This document shows, one piece after another, positions 1 through 8,052 of a stretch of 58,872 bases of DNA. Both the position numbers and the translations under genes were made by a program. The DNA is from Bacillota bacterium. Its GTDB lineage: Bacteria; Bacillota; Clostridia; Lachnospirales; Lachnospiraceae. Location of the stretch: the NCBI GenBank assembly GCA_023441965.1, contig JAEZNB010000001.1, positions 1 through 58,872 of the forward strand, given 5' to 3'. Within the stretch, counting starts at the first letter, position 1. Each line of letters begins with the position of its first letter. A model generated the notes under the pieces. It searched no databases. It had not been told where the DNA came from and was given only the letters and a program-made list of their open reading frames with translations.

Positions 1-514
1 GGAGTACTGTACTCAGGGCATGGGCTGCTTCGGGATTGTTCGGGTCCTTGGCCAGAGCAGCTGCCGCTGTAAGTACGGCAAAATCTCCGTTCAGCCGGAA
101 GGCTGTCTCAACCGACGAGAGATTGCACAAATGGGTGGATTGCTCGGTGAAGCGCTCCTTACCGCTGAAATCAACTTCCCCGGCGGCTGTCTTGAATTCT
201 TCCTTTAAATCGGGGTGCAGCAAGGGTAAACGGGCGTCATAATACTTTTTGGCAATGGCTAAGACATCCTTCATACCGGCGTTTGTGATGACAGGCAGGA
301 TTTCGGATGCAGTTCCGGATGAGCTCTTACTTTGATCCGGAGCTTCGGCACCAAGGCTTGAACTGTCAGCTTCACCACCAGGCTTCTTCACTATTCCGCT
401 TGTACTGGGATCACCGGCAGGTTTATCACCGCTGCAGCCGCTTATGGAGCCGGCCAACAGTACCATCGTAAGTAAAAAGCAGATTATTCTTCTGAACCGG
501 GTAGTTCCAATCAT
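1..514 (-). CDS. Putative lipoprotein, 5' part only (runs off the left edge)
   Basis: Open frame of 171 codons read leftward from an ATG at 512-514, with no stop before the window edge. A ribosome site (GGAGG) sits 8 bases upstream. The N-terminus is a lipoprotein signal peptide: basic residues, a hydrophobic stretch, then the lipobox ISGC at about residues 24-27, so the protein should be anchored on the outer face of the membrane. A Ser/Gly/Pro-rich linker of about 40 residues follows, then a helical segment. The last visible residues (DPNNPEAAHALSTVL) resemble a tetratricopeptide helix. I do not recognise the family and the C-terminus is missing. It is divergent from the AraC gene. Confidence 0.75.
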   Translation of the reverse strand, partial: MIGTTRFRRIICFLLTMVLLAGSISGCSGDKPAGDPSTSGIVKKPGGEADSSSLGAEAPDQSKSSSGTASEILPVITNAGMKDVLAIAKKYYDARLPLLHPDLKEEFKTAAGEVDFSGKERFTEQSTHLCNLSSVETAFRLNGDFAVLTAAAALAKDPNNPEAAHALSTVL

Positions 515-820
515 AGGCTTAACCTCCGAATTTATATTCTTATTCAGTCTGATTATAAAAGCAATTCCCGGATGAAAAAACTACATTGATGTGAGCTATT
601 TGTACTTTATTTTTTATATATCCTCCTGGCGATGTGAGATTTTCGCATTTTAGGTATACCTGTTCAACTGGTCGTTGCCTCTATCTGCAGGTAAGAGTAT
701 AATAGAAGCTAGACAAGCTGGTTGCAGCAGGAGTACAGGAATTGTTGCTAACATGATAAAGGGATGTAACTGTAAATACAGGTTAAGTCCGGTAGCCGCA
801 CGGATGATAAGGAGATGCCT
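515..820. other. Divergent intergenic region between the lipoprotein and AraC genes
   Basis: 306 bp without a gene. It holds a good sigma-A promoter for the AraC gene at 675-703 and an AGGAG ribosome site just before 821. On the other strand a TATAAT-like element lies near 552-557, but I could not find a convincing -35 for the lipoprotein gene. Nothing else is recognisable. Confidence 0.6.
675..703 (+). promoter_or_regulatory. Sigma-A promoter of the araC-bgl operon
   Basis: TTGCCT at 675-680, a 17-bp spacer, then TATAAT at 698-703. The leader to the AraC start is about 110 nt. No separate promoter is visible in the 32-bp gap before the GH3 gene, so both genes are probably transcribed from here. 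Confidence 0.65.
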
Positions 821-1741
821 ATGAATTCTTATATTTATGAAGCAATCGAACATGGAAGGAAATTTCCTGCGAAGATCTTTGTAACCTCCATTGGTCAGTC
901 CACCTATCACTGGCATTATGACTATGAGCTGATCTTGGTGCTGAAGGGCTCGGTATCCCTGAAGCTATGGCCGGATTCCTGCATCCTTAGGGAAGGAAAT
1001 ATCGTACTGATCAGCAGTAAGGCAGTACACGGACTGAATGAAACGAATGAACATAACATCTGTCTGCTGATCCAGATGAAGCAGGAGCTTTTTGAAAGCT
1101 GGAAGGATAAGAACCAGAATTATCAGTTTTATCTGAATTCAGCCACAGACCTGGTAAAGCCGAAGGTTCCCTATGAGATTTTCGCGAAAACAGCGGCTGG
1201 AATCGGTTTACGGTGCTATGAGGATACCCTGACGGACTACTACCGGATTCAGGCCTTACTTTATACTCTGGTTGCGGATATCTTCGAGTATGTCCATTAT
1301 GACATCAGGCAATATACGGATAAGAATACAACAGTGCTGGAAGCTGACCTTTTGCTTAAGATCATAGAATTTGTGGAGAAGAATTATTCAGAGGAAAAGC
1401 TTACAGAGCTCTTATGCCGTTACATCGGCATGAGTGACAAGACCTTATACCGTTTCTTAAAATCCCATACGAATCTGACCCTGAAGGAGCTGGCAACCTC
1501 CATCAAGCTGGAGAAAACCTTGCAGCTGCTGACCCGGACTGACAAGCCCATCTCTGTCATTGCCCAGGAATGTGGCTTTGGTACCGACAAGACCTTCTAT
1601 CGGATCTTTAAGAATGAATTCGGGATCACGCCCAGAGAATACCGGCTCCGGGGCAGCAGGATAGAAGAGAACAGGCAGATTCGAGGCTATATCGACTATA
1701 ATCAGAGGGAAGCGATCCGGCTGTTGAAGAACTACATATAG
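821..1741 (+). CDS. AraC-family transcriptional regulator (cupin + HTH)
   Basis: 306-aa regulator. The N-terminal half has a cupin-like sensor region (HWHYDYELILVLKG around residues 30-45, the usual AraC_binding signature). The last ~100 residues form the double helix-turn-helix DNA-binding domain, with the typical PISVIAQECGFGTDKTFYRIF and ITPREYR segments near the end. I chose ATG 821 because AAGGAG (809-814) directly abuts the alternative ATG at 815 and is well spaced for 821. It lies 32 bp upstream of the GH3 beta-glucosidase in the same direction. By analogy with other sugar operons it probably senses an oligosaccharide and controls that gene. The ligand cannot be read from the sequence. 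Confidence 0.9.
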   Translation: MNSYIYEAIEHGRKFPAKIFVTSIGQSTYHWHYDYELILVLKGSVSLKLWPDSCILREGNIVLISSKAVHGLNETNEHNICLLIQMKQELFESWKDKNQNYQFYLNSATDLVKPKVPYEIFAKTAAGIGLRCYEDTLTDYYRIQALLYTLVADIFEYVHYDIRQYTDKNTTVLEADLLLKIIEFVEKNYSEEKLTELLCRYIGMSDKTLYRFLKSHTNLTLKELATSIKLEKTLQLLTRTDKPISVIAQECGFGTDKTFYRIFKNEFGITPREYRLRGSRIEENRQIRGYIDYNQREAIRLLKNYI

Positions 1742-1773
1742 GATTTACATGAATCGATTCCACGGAGGGTTGG

Positions 1774-3837
1774 ATGAAGGAAACGAGAAGAGACAGAGAT
1801 AAACTCACCAAGCGGGTGAAGGCCATACTTACGGAGCTGACTCTGGAAGAGAAGGTTAGCCTGATGAGTGGGATAGGATATTATTTCGGTGGTTCCTATG
1901 ATGGAGCGGAAAGCTCGAATCAGCATTATAATTACCGACCCTTTTATTGCGGCGGACTGGAGCATATGCAGATTCCCGTGATGCTTTTTACTGACGGATC
2001 CAGGGGAGTCGTGTGCGGTTATAATACGAATACCTGCTTTCCGGTTTCCATGCTTCGGGGGGCAACCTTTGATACAAGACTGGAGGAGAAGATTGGCCGT
2101 GCCATCGGCAGAGAGACAAGAGCCATCGGATGTAATCTCTTTGCAGGAGTCTGTATTAATTTGCCCTATCATCCGGGCTGGGGCAGAAGCCAGGAAACCT
2201 ATGGGGAGGACTCCTTCCATATCGGACAGATGGGCGCGGCTCTGGTTAGAGGGGTGCAGAAGGAGCAGGTCATCGCCTGCATCAAGCATTTTGCCTTTAA
2301 TTCCATGGAGCTTTCCAGGTACCGTGTGGATATTACCTGTAGTAAGAGGGCAGAAAGAGAGGTCTTCCTTCCCCATTTTAAGGAATGTATCGACCAGGGG
2401 GCCGCAGCAGTCATGACCTCCTACAACTCCTATCAGGGGACCTATTGTGGGGAGAACAGCTATCTGCTGAAGCAGGTCCTGAAGGAGGAATGGGGCTTTG
2501 ACGGCTTCGTCATGAGTGATTTCAATGACGGCATCAAGGATACCGTCAGAGCGGCCAACAGCGGTCAGGATATGGAGATGTGCAATACCCATTTTTATGG
2601 GAACAAGCTGGTGGAAGCGGTGAGAAAGGGTCTGGTACCGGTGGAGAACATCGATGATGCGGTGCTTAGAATCGTAAGAACCCTGCTCTACTTTACCGAG
2701 AGTCATAAAAAGACCTATGATAAATCCGTCCTTGGCTGCAGGGAGCATGTTGCCCTGGCACTGGAGGCAGCCAGAAAGGGCATTACCCTGCTGCAGAACA
2801 GGCATCAGATATTACCATTTAAAATAAAAAAGAAGGCCAAGGTTGTGATCTTTGGTAAGCTGGCAGACCATGAGAACACCGGAGATCATGGCTCCAGCCG
2901 GGTCTTTCCCAGCTATGTTGTGACCCCCCTGCAGGGCATCGCCCGCTTACTGAAGGATGCACAGATCATCTATTATCCGGGCTGTGATGCGGACCATGGG
3001 AAGAGACTGGCAGCAGAAGCGGATTATGTCATCTTTATCGCAGGCTATAATCATGATGATGAAGGAGAGCATGTGGACGGAGAGGATGCCCGATATGGTG
3101 ATTACCGGGGTGGAGATCGGGTTCATTCCCTGGGGCTTCATCCGGAGGAGGAAGCCTTCCTCAAGTCGGTCGGACCCGTCAATACAAATTCCTGCGTTAT
3201 CCTCATCGGCGGTAATATGATCCTGCTGGAGGAATGGAGGGAGACGGTTAGCGCCATTCTGATGGCATATTATCCTGGGATGGAGGGAGGTACTGCCATA
3301 GCAGAGATCCTCTTCGGTAAGGTCAACCCCAGCGGGAAGCTTCCCTTTGTCATCGCGAAGCGGGAGGAGGAGCTGCCGAAGATCGATTGGCTTACAGACC
3401 ATCAGCGGTATGAATATTATCACGGCTACCGAAAGCTACAAAAGGAGGGGGTAGAGCCCTCCCTGCCCTATGGCTTCGGCCTGTCCTATACCAGCTTTTC
3501 TGTCACAGAAGCCGCCTTTGAAGTAAAAGAGGGAAGGATCGAAGCCTCCTGTACCGTAAGGAACACCGGTGAATTAAAGGGAGAGGAAGTCATTCAGCTC
3601 TATGCGGGCTATCCGAATTCTGCCGTTGACAGACCGGTGAAGGAACTGAAGGGCTTTCAAAGGATCGCCTTGCGGCCGGGAGAGAGCAAGAGGGTGAAGA
3701 TCAGTCTTCCGACAGACCGGCTCTGCTGGTATAACGAAGAGAAGGGCTGTATGGAGCTGGAGCATATGGAGTATGAGCTTTATATCGGAAGCAGCAGTGA
3801 TGATAAGGATCTGCTGAAGGGAAGGATCCTTCTGTAG
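1774..3837 (+). CDS. Glycoside hydrolase family 3 beta-glucosidase
   Basis: 687 aa with no signal peptide, so a cytoplasmic enzyme that should release glucose or another sugar from the non-reducing end of beta-linked oligosaccharides. The GH3 N-terminal barrel contains KHFAFNS (about 171-177), the loop MTSYNSYQG (214-222) and the nucleophile motif GFVMSDF with Asp249. The GH3 C-terminal alpha/beta sandwich covers roughly residues 325-560. A fibronectin III-like domain ends the protein (VEPSLPYGFGLSYTSF onward, about residue 562). The order barrel, sandwich, FnIII is the usual BglX-type architecture. GGAGG precedes ATG 1774. It is co-transcribed with the AraC regulator. Exact substrate (gluco-, xylo- or other) is inference. 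Confidence 0.92.
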   Translation: MKETRRDRDKLTKRVKAILTELTLEEKVSLMSGIGYYFGGSYDGAESSNQHYNYRPFYCGGLEHMQIPVMLFTDGSRGVVCGYNTNTCFPVSMLRGATFDTRLEEKIGRAIGRETRAIGCNLFAGVCINLPYHPGWGRSQETYGEDSFHIGQMGAALVRGVQKEQVIACIKHFAFNSMELSRYRVDITCSKRAEREVFLPHFKECIDQGAAAVMTSYNSYQGTYCGENSYLLKQVLKEEWGFDGFVMSDFNDGIKDTVRAANSGQDMEMCNTHFYGNKLVEAVRKGLVPVENIDDAVLRIVRTLLYFTESHKKTYDKSVLGCREHVALALEAARKGITLLQNRHQILPFKIKKKAKVVIFGKLADHENTGDHGSSRVFPSYVVTPLQGIARLLKDAQIIYYPGCDADHGKRLAAEADYVIFIAGYNHDDEGEHVDGEDARYGDYRGGDRVHSLGLHPEEEAFLKSVGPVNTNSCVILIGGNMILLEEWRETVSAILMAYYPGMEGGTAIAEILFGKVNPSGKLPFVIAKREEELPKIDWLTDHQRYEYYHGYRKLQKEGVEPSLPYGFGLSYTSFSVTEAAFEVKEGRIEASCTVRNTGELKGEEVIQLYAGYPNSAVDRPVKELKGFQRIALRPGESKRVKISLPTDRLCWYNEEKGCMELEHMEYELYIGSSSDDKDLLKGRILL

Positions 3838-3945
3838 CTGAAATCATACAAGATATCCGATATGGAAGGGAAGCGCATGGATAAGGCTGCATCGTTTCGG
3901 CTCATGTCATCCGTTCTTCTTGGTATAATTCTCAATGAGTATAAG

Positions 3946-4022
3946 AAAAAAAGGCCCCGGACCAGGGAATACGGGCAGCTTGTCCATGGCAAACAGCCTA
4001 TGATATCCTGTTTCGGGGCTTT
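3946..4022 (-). terminator. Probable terminator between the GH3 gene and nrdR (possibly bidirectional)
   Basis: On the minus strand AAAGCCCCG (4022-4014) can pair with CGGGGCCTTT (3959-3950) with one bulged base, followed by a run of seven T at the end of nrdR transcription. The ~54-nt interior contains a second small hairpin (AAACAG/CTGTTT). The same pairing read on the plus strand ends in a weaker T run, so it may also stop the GH3 transcript. Confidence 0.45.
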
Positions 4023-4075
4023 ATGTATTCTGAAGTATGCCTGTCCTACTGACACGCCTTTTCTTTGGTTGAGGA

Positions 4076-4528
4076 TTATTTATCCAGAATCTTCTTCAGC
4101 TCATCCATGAAGGTATTCACATCCTTGAACTCACGGTAAACAGAAGCAAATCTGACATATGCGACGGGATCAAGCTCCTTGAGCTTATCCATTACGATTT
4201 CACCGATGACATGACTGGGGATTTCTTTATCTTCACGGTTAAAGATGGCGGTCTCCACTTCATCCACCAAGGCAGTGATCCGATCAACGGAAATCGGCCT
4301 CTTATGGCAGGAACGGAATACACCGGCCTCGATCTTGGAACGATCGTAAGGCTCCCGGTTATTATCCTTCTTGATTACCACGAGCGGGATGGTCTCAACC
4401 TTCTCGTAGGTGGTGAACCGTCTCTGACATTCGTCACATTGCCGCCTCCTGCGGATGGAATTATTATCATCTGCCGGCCTGGAATCTATGACCCTGGTAT
4501 TATCCTTATTGCAAAATGGACACTTCAT
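4076..4528 (-). CDS. nrdR: Transcriptional repressor NrdR
   Basis: 150 aa, the standard NrdR length. An N-terminal zinc ribbon is clear (MKCPFCNKDNTRVIDSRP...RQCDECQRRFTTYE, two CxxC pairs). It is followed by an ATP-cone domain (VVIKKDNNREPYDRSKIEAG onward). NrdR binds NrdR boxes in front of ribonucleotide reductase genes and represses them according to the bound ATP/dATP. A longer in-frame reading exists upstream, but GGGAGG sits 7 bases before ATG 4526-4528 and the protein then begins exactly at the conserved MKCPFC. It has its own promoter at 4590-4618. No ribonucleotide reductase gene is in the window. Confidence 0.96.
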   Translation of the reverse strand: MKCPFCNKDNTRVIDSRPADDNNSIRRRRQCDECQRRFTTYEKVETIPLVVIKKDNNREPYDRSKIEAGVFRSCHKRPISVDRITALVDEVETAIFNREDKEIPSHVIGEIVMDKLKELDPVAYVRFASVYREFKDVNTFMDELKKILDK

Positions 4529-4589
4529 ATCAAAATCCTCCCATTTATTCAGTCCTTCTATCGTATTCCCCATCATATGATACAATTTG

Positions 4590-4618
4590 ATTATATTGAA
4601 GTTTGTCCGAACGGTCAA
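4590..4618 (-). promoter_or_regulatory. Sigma-A promoter of nrdR
   Basis: Read leftward: TTGACC (4618-4613), 17-bp spacer, TATAAT (4595-4590). It is near-consensus and lies 62 bp from the nrdR start codon. Confidence 0.7.
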
Positions 4619-4654
4619 GAAAATTATTACAGTTAGGGAGAAAAGTAACAAGAC

Positions 4655-4909
4655 TTATAGCTTGACAAGGCATTTCTCTATGTCAACATCCACCAGGATG
4701 ATATCAATCCCGATCTGTTTGATGTTACAGCAGCTGATCACATACTCATGATCCCTGCCCAGAATACCCCATACCTTACAGGGACCGGGTACGATAATAT
4801 GTGTGATATGACCGGTACAGATATCAAATTCAATATCACAGACATAGCCTAATCGCATACAATCCCTGCAATTAATGACTTCCTTCTCCCGAAGCTCACA
4901 AATGCGCAT
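4655..4909 (-). CDS. YlmC/YmxH-family sporulation protein (PRC-barrel-like)
   Basis: 84 aa beginning MRICELREKEVINCRDCMRLGY, a close match in length and pattern to the YlmC/YmxH family, small PRC-barrel-like proteins conserved in endospore formers. Recognisable features are the N-terminal ELREKEVINC signature, GYVCDIEFD and the mid-protein IIVPGP turn. Molecular function is not established in the family. AGGGTG lies upstream of ATG 4907-4909. A 14-bp perfect inverted repeat (4901-4914 with 4937-4950) covers the start codon and the putative -10 (see findings). Its neighbours nrdR and the flavo-diiron gene give no functional clue. A role in sporulation is inferred from family membership only. 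Confidence 0.82.
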   Translation of the reverse strand: MRICELREKEVINCRDCMRLGYVCDIEFDICTGHITHIIVPGPCKVWGILGRDHEYVISCCNIKQIGIDIILVDVDIEKCLVKL

Positions 4910-4950
4910 ATAATCACCCTTATTCTTCCTTGGTTTATTATATGCGCATT
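4901..4950. repeat. 14-bp perfect inverted repeat over the YlmC-like start region
   Basis: AATGCGCATATAAT (4901-4914) and ATTATATGCGCATT (4937-4950) are exact reverse complements separated by 22 bp. One arm covers the start codon (4907-4909). The other contains TATAAT read toward the gene (4942-4937), with no good -35. It could be an operator, or an RNA hairpin that hides the start codon if transcription begins further upstream. Confidence 0.6.
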
Positions 4951-5044
4951 CTGTTCAAATGTCTCTTATGAAGATGAAATAGTACAGCTTAGCCAGCAGG
5001 GCTACATTAAGAAGCCTTCAGTGCAGAGGAAAGGCTGCTTGTGC

Positions 5045-6208
5045 TTACAGAGCAGCTACCTTGTCCTCCAGCTCCTTGAGGAAAGCTTTGGACGGGAGAT
5101 AGTTCACCCTGATCGGATCCATAATGATTTCCACACCGACCTCCTCCAGGGCCTGGTGAACGATGCCGATGCTCTGACCGCTCCAGCCGTAGGAGCCGAA
5201 GGCAAAGCCCTTCTTACCCTTGGGGGAGAGACCCTTAAGGTAGGTCAGAAAAGCACCCATGTTGGGGGTGATGCCGCCATCCAGAGTAGGGCAGCCGACT
5301 GCCAGATAGCGGGCGGTCAGTACCTCTGTCATAATCTCGGACAGCTCATTTACATTTAAGTCAAGATACTTTACATTTACACCCTTCTTCGTAAAGCCTT
5401 CAGCGATATAAAGGGCCATCTTCTCCGTTGAATGCCACATGGTATCATAGATGACCAGGGCAGTATTCTCTGTTTCTCCGTTCGCATAGAAGCGGTAAGC
5501 CTCGATGGCTTCCTTGATATGGCTTCTCCAGATGACGCCGTGGCTCGGAGCGATCATCTCGATCTCAAGGCCTTCTACTACAGCCAGTGCCTTCTTGGCC
5601 TGGGCACCGAAGGGCATGAGGATATTGGCATAATAGTGCTGGGTCTCCCGAAGGACATCAGGCAGGTTCACCTCGTCATCAAAATGCTTATTGGAGGGAT
5701 AATGCTGTCCAAAGGCATCGTTGGAGAAAAGTATCTTCTCCTCCGGGCAGTAGGTGACCATATTGTCAGGCCAGTGCAGCATGGGAGTAGCTACAAAGCT
5801 TAAGCTTCGTTTACCCAGAGACAGGGTGTCTCCCGCCTTGACCTCCCGGTAGGGATAGGAGTCGCCGTAATGGGCAGTCAGGCCCTTGCGTCCATTGGGA
5901 GAGGAGGTGATGAGCTCAGCCTTGGGTGCCGCCTTCATAACCACCGGAATAGAGCCGGAATGGTCCATCTCCACATGGTTAGAGATCACATAATCAATTT
6001 CTGACGGGTCTACGATCTCCGAGATACGGTCCAACAGCTCCTCTGCAAAGGGGGCTTTCACTGTGTCAATCAGAGCAATCTTCTCGTCTACGATCAGATA
6101 TGCATTATAGGTAACACCACGGCGGATGCTGTAGCCGTGAAAGCTCCTGGAATTCCAATCCACTACGCCGACATAATAAATGCCGGGTCTTAATTCTGTT
6201 TTATTCAT
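5045..6208 (-). CDS. FprA-type flavo-diiron protein (A-type flavoprotein)
   Basis: 387 aa. The N-terminal metallo-beta-lactamase-like domain has the diiron ligand set: NHVEMDH with His78, Glu80, Asp82 and His83, then His145 (TPMLHWPDN), Asp164 (FSNDAFGQH) and His223 (PSHG). The C-terminal flavodoxin domain starts near residue 250 (ALVIYDTMWHSTEKMA, the FMN phosphate loop). Such proteins reduce O2 to water and/or NO to N2O in the cytoplasm of anaerobes, taking electrons from rubredoxin. No rubredoxin domain is fused. GGAGG precedes the ATG at 6206-6208. A sigma-A promoter lies at 6260-6288. O2 versus NO preference cannot be told from sequence. Confidence 0.94.
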   Translation of the reverse strand: MNKTELRPGIYYVGVVDWNSRSFHGYSIRRGVTYNAYLIVDEKIALIDTVKAPFAEELLDRISEIVDPSEIDYVISNHVEMDHSGSIPVVMKAAPKAELITSSPNGRKGLTAHYGDSYPYREVKAGDTLSLGKRSLSFVATPMLHWPDNMVTYCPEEKILFSNDAFGQHYPSNKHFDDEVNLPDVLRETQHYYANILMPFGAQAKKALAVVEGLEIEMIAPSHGVIWRSHIKEAIEAYRFYANGETENTALVIYDTMWHSTEKMALYIAEGFTKKGVNVKYLDLNVNELSEIMTEVLTARYLAVGCPTLDGGITPNMGAFLTYLKGLSPKGKKGFAFGSYGWSGQSIGIVHQALEEVGVEIIMDPIRVNYLPSKAFLKELEDKVAAL

Positions 6209-6259
6209 AAATCAATAATCCTCCTATCGATAGTTGAAAAATCAGTAATTATTATCATT

Positions 6260-6288
6260 ATAGTAAACTTCTGCCGGGCGTTTGTCAA
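6260..6288 (-). promoter_or_regulatory. Sigma-A promoter of the flavo-diiron gene
   Basis: Read leftward: consensus TTGACA (6288-6283), 17-bp spacer, TACTAT (6265-6260). A TATAAT three bases further on would give a spacer of 20, so the first reading is preferred. Confidence 0.65.
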
Positions 6289-6400
6289 TGAATTTATATG
6301 TACTATTATGCATTGATTTCACCATGGCTATCATAAAGGCACGAAAGTATTTTCGAAAATAAACAGAAACAGAGCCGGTAACGATTCATGAAATATTTGA

Positions 6401-6429
6401 TTGCAATATTTTACATATCTTGCTATACT
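6401..6429 (+). promoter_or_regulatory. Sigma-A promoter of comM-like/dprA
   Basis: TTGCAA (6401-6406), 17-bp spacer, TATACT (6424-6429), about 50 nt before the start codon of the YifB/ComM-like gene. Confidence 0.6.
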
Positions 6430-6481
6430 AGCCATAGCAAATGATTCCTTCCTTGTGGGAGAGACAAGGGAAGGAGAAGTT

Positions 6482-8014
6482 ATGTTCAGTAAGGCCTACA
6501 GCGCGGCAATCCATGGGATCGATGGACTGATCGTATCCGTGGAGGCCGATGTCAGTGACGGTCTGCCCCTTTTTGACATGGTCGGATATCTTGGCTCCGA
6601 GGTCAGGGAGGCCAGGGAAAGGGTCAGGGTAGCACTGAAGAATTCCGGTTATATGTTACCGGCTAAACGAATCACAATCAATCTGTCTCCGGCAGATATC
6701 AGAAAGGAAGGCACAGCCTTCGATCTGCCGGTCGCCATCGCAATTCTGACAGCCTTCGGCTATCTGCCGGAGGAGAATCTGAAGGATTATCTGATCATCG
6801 GAGAACTCAGCCTGGACGGAAGCATCCATAAAGTGAACGGTGTCCTGCCAATCGTCTACTCTGCCAAGCAGCAGGGCTTCTTAAAGTGCGTGGTTCCCCT
6901 GGAGAACGTGGGAGAGGGAGCGGTAGTTGAAGGGATTGACACCTACGGAGTAGCCAGTCTGCGGGAGGCAGTCGAGCTGATTGGGGGCATTGGGGCCTTC
7001 ACTGCCCATAAGGCAGATATCGCAGAGCTTTTCCGGAATGCCCGGACCTTAGACAGCATTGACTACGCAGAGGTGGCGGGTCAGACTGCAGCCAAACGGG
7101 CCATTGAAATCGCAGTTTCGGGTATGCACAATATCCTGATGATCGGGCCTCCCGGAGCGGGAAAGACCATGCTTGCCAAGCGGATTCCCACGATTATGCC
7201 GGACCTGACCTTTGAGGAAAGCATGGAAATCTCTAAAATCTATTCTATCGCAGGGCTCTTGGAAAACAAGGCTCTGATCTTAAACAGACCCTTCCGTTCT
7301 CCCCACCATACGATCACCCAGACAGCCCTGACCGGAGGAGGGAGCACTCCGAAGCCCGGTGAAATCAGCCTGGCCCATCTGGGTGTCCTCTTTCTGGATG
7401 AGCTGCCTGAATTCCAGAAGAATACGATCGAGGTCCTGCGGCAGCCTCTGGAGGAGAAGTCCGTAACGATTGCCAGACTGTACGCCACCTATCGTTATCC
7501 TGCAGGCTTCATGCTGGTAGCCGCCATGAACCCTTGCAGCTGTGGCTACTATCCGGACAGAAACAGATGCTCCTGTTCCCTTCCCCAGGTCAAGCGCTAT
7601 CTGGGACGAATCTCCCAGCCCCTGCTGGATCGCTTCGACATCTGTATCGAAGCCCTTCAGATGAACTATACGGATCTGCAGCAAAAGACACAGCAGGAAA
7701 GCTCCGAGGAGATCAGGAGCAGGGTGTCCATCGCCCGCAGGATACAACTGGAACGCTACAGGGATCAGAATATCTGGTTCAACTCCCAGCTGACGCCCCG
7801 GACCATCAAGAGGTATTGCAGACTGGAGCCCAAGGAACAGGCTTTGCTGGAGCAGGCCTTTGTGAAGATGAATCTGACCGCCAGGGCTTATCACAGGATA
7901 CTGAAGGTGGCCCGGACCATTGCCGATCTGGACCAGAGTGAAAGGATCGGGACGGCTCACATCAGTGAAGCCATCTGTTACCGCAGCATGGACCAAAAAT
8001 ACTGGGGGGAATAA
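6482..8014 (+). CDS. YifB/ComM-family Mg-chelatase-like AAA+ ATPase
   Basis: 510 aa, the usual size for this family. Domains in order: ChlI-like N-terminal domain (1 to about 170, starting FSKAYSAAIHGID), AAA+ domain with Walker A GPPGAGKT (222-229) and Walker B LFLDELPEF (about 302-310), and a C-terminal Mg-chelatase domain with a Cys-rich insertion (NPCSCGYYPDRNRCSC). In gamma-proteobacteria ComM is a hexameric helicase promoting branch migration in natural transformation. The Firmicute protein is often only called YifB. The pairing with dprA, which starts 38 bp downstream, supports a DNA-uptake or recombination role. GAAGGAGAAG precedes ATG 6482; an upstream in-frame extension overlaps the promoter and was rejected. 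Confidence 0.9.
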   Translation: MFSKAYSAAIHGIDGLIVSVEADVSDGLPLFDMVGYLGSEVREARERVRVALKNSGYMLPAKRITINLSPADIRKEGTAFDLPVAIAILTAFGYLPEENLKDYLIIGELSLDGSIHKVNGVLPIVYSAKQQGFLKCVVPLENVGEGAVVEGIDTYGVASLREAVELIGGIGAFTAHKADIAELFRNARTLDSIDYAEVAGQTAAKRAIEIAVSGMHNILMIGPPGAGKTMLAKRIPTIMPDLTFEESMEISKIYSIAGLLENKALILNRPFRSPHHTITQTALTGGGSTPKPGEISLAHLGVLFLDELPEFQKNTIEVLRQPLEEKSVTIARLYATYRYPAGFMLVAAMNPCSCGYYPDRNRCSCSLPQVKRYLGRISQPLLDRFDICIEALQMNYTDLQQKTQQESSEEIRSRVSIARRIQLERYRDQNIWFNSQLTPRTIKRYCRLEPKEQALLEQAFVKMNLTARAYHRILKVARTIADLDQSERIGTAHISEAICYRSMDQKYWGE

Positions 8015-8052
8015 GGCGTCCGTTATAATAGGAAGGGAGGAAGGAAAGACAG

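Noticed and set aside
3862..4110. 82-aa reading frame between the GH3 gene and nrdR
   Set aside because: No ribosome site, no recognisable protein pattern, and it runs through the putative terminator.
4980..5044. Terminator of the flavo-diiron gene on the minus strand
   Set aside because: A partial hairpin (AGCAGCCTT/AAGGCTTCT with a mismatch) is present but no T run follows; not convincing.
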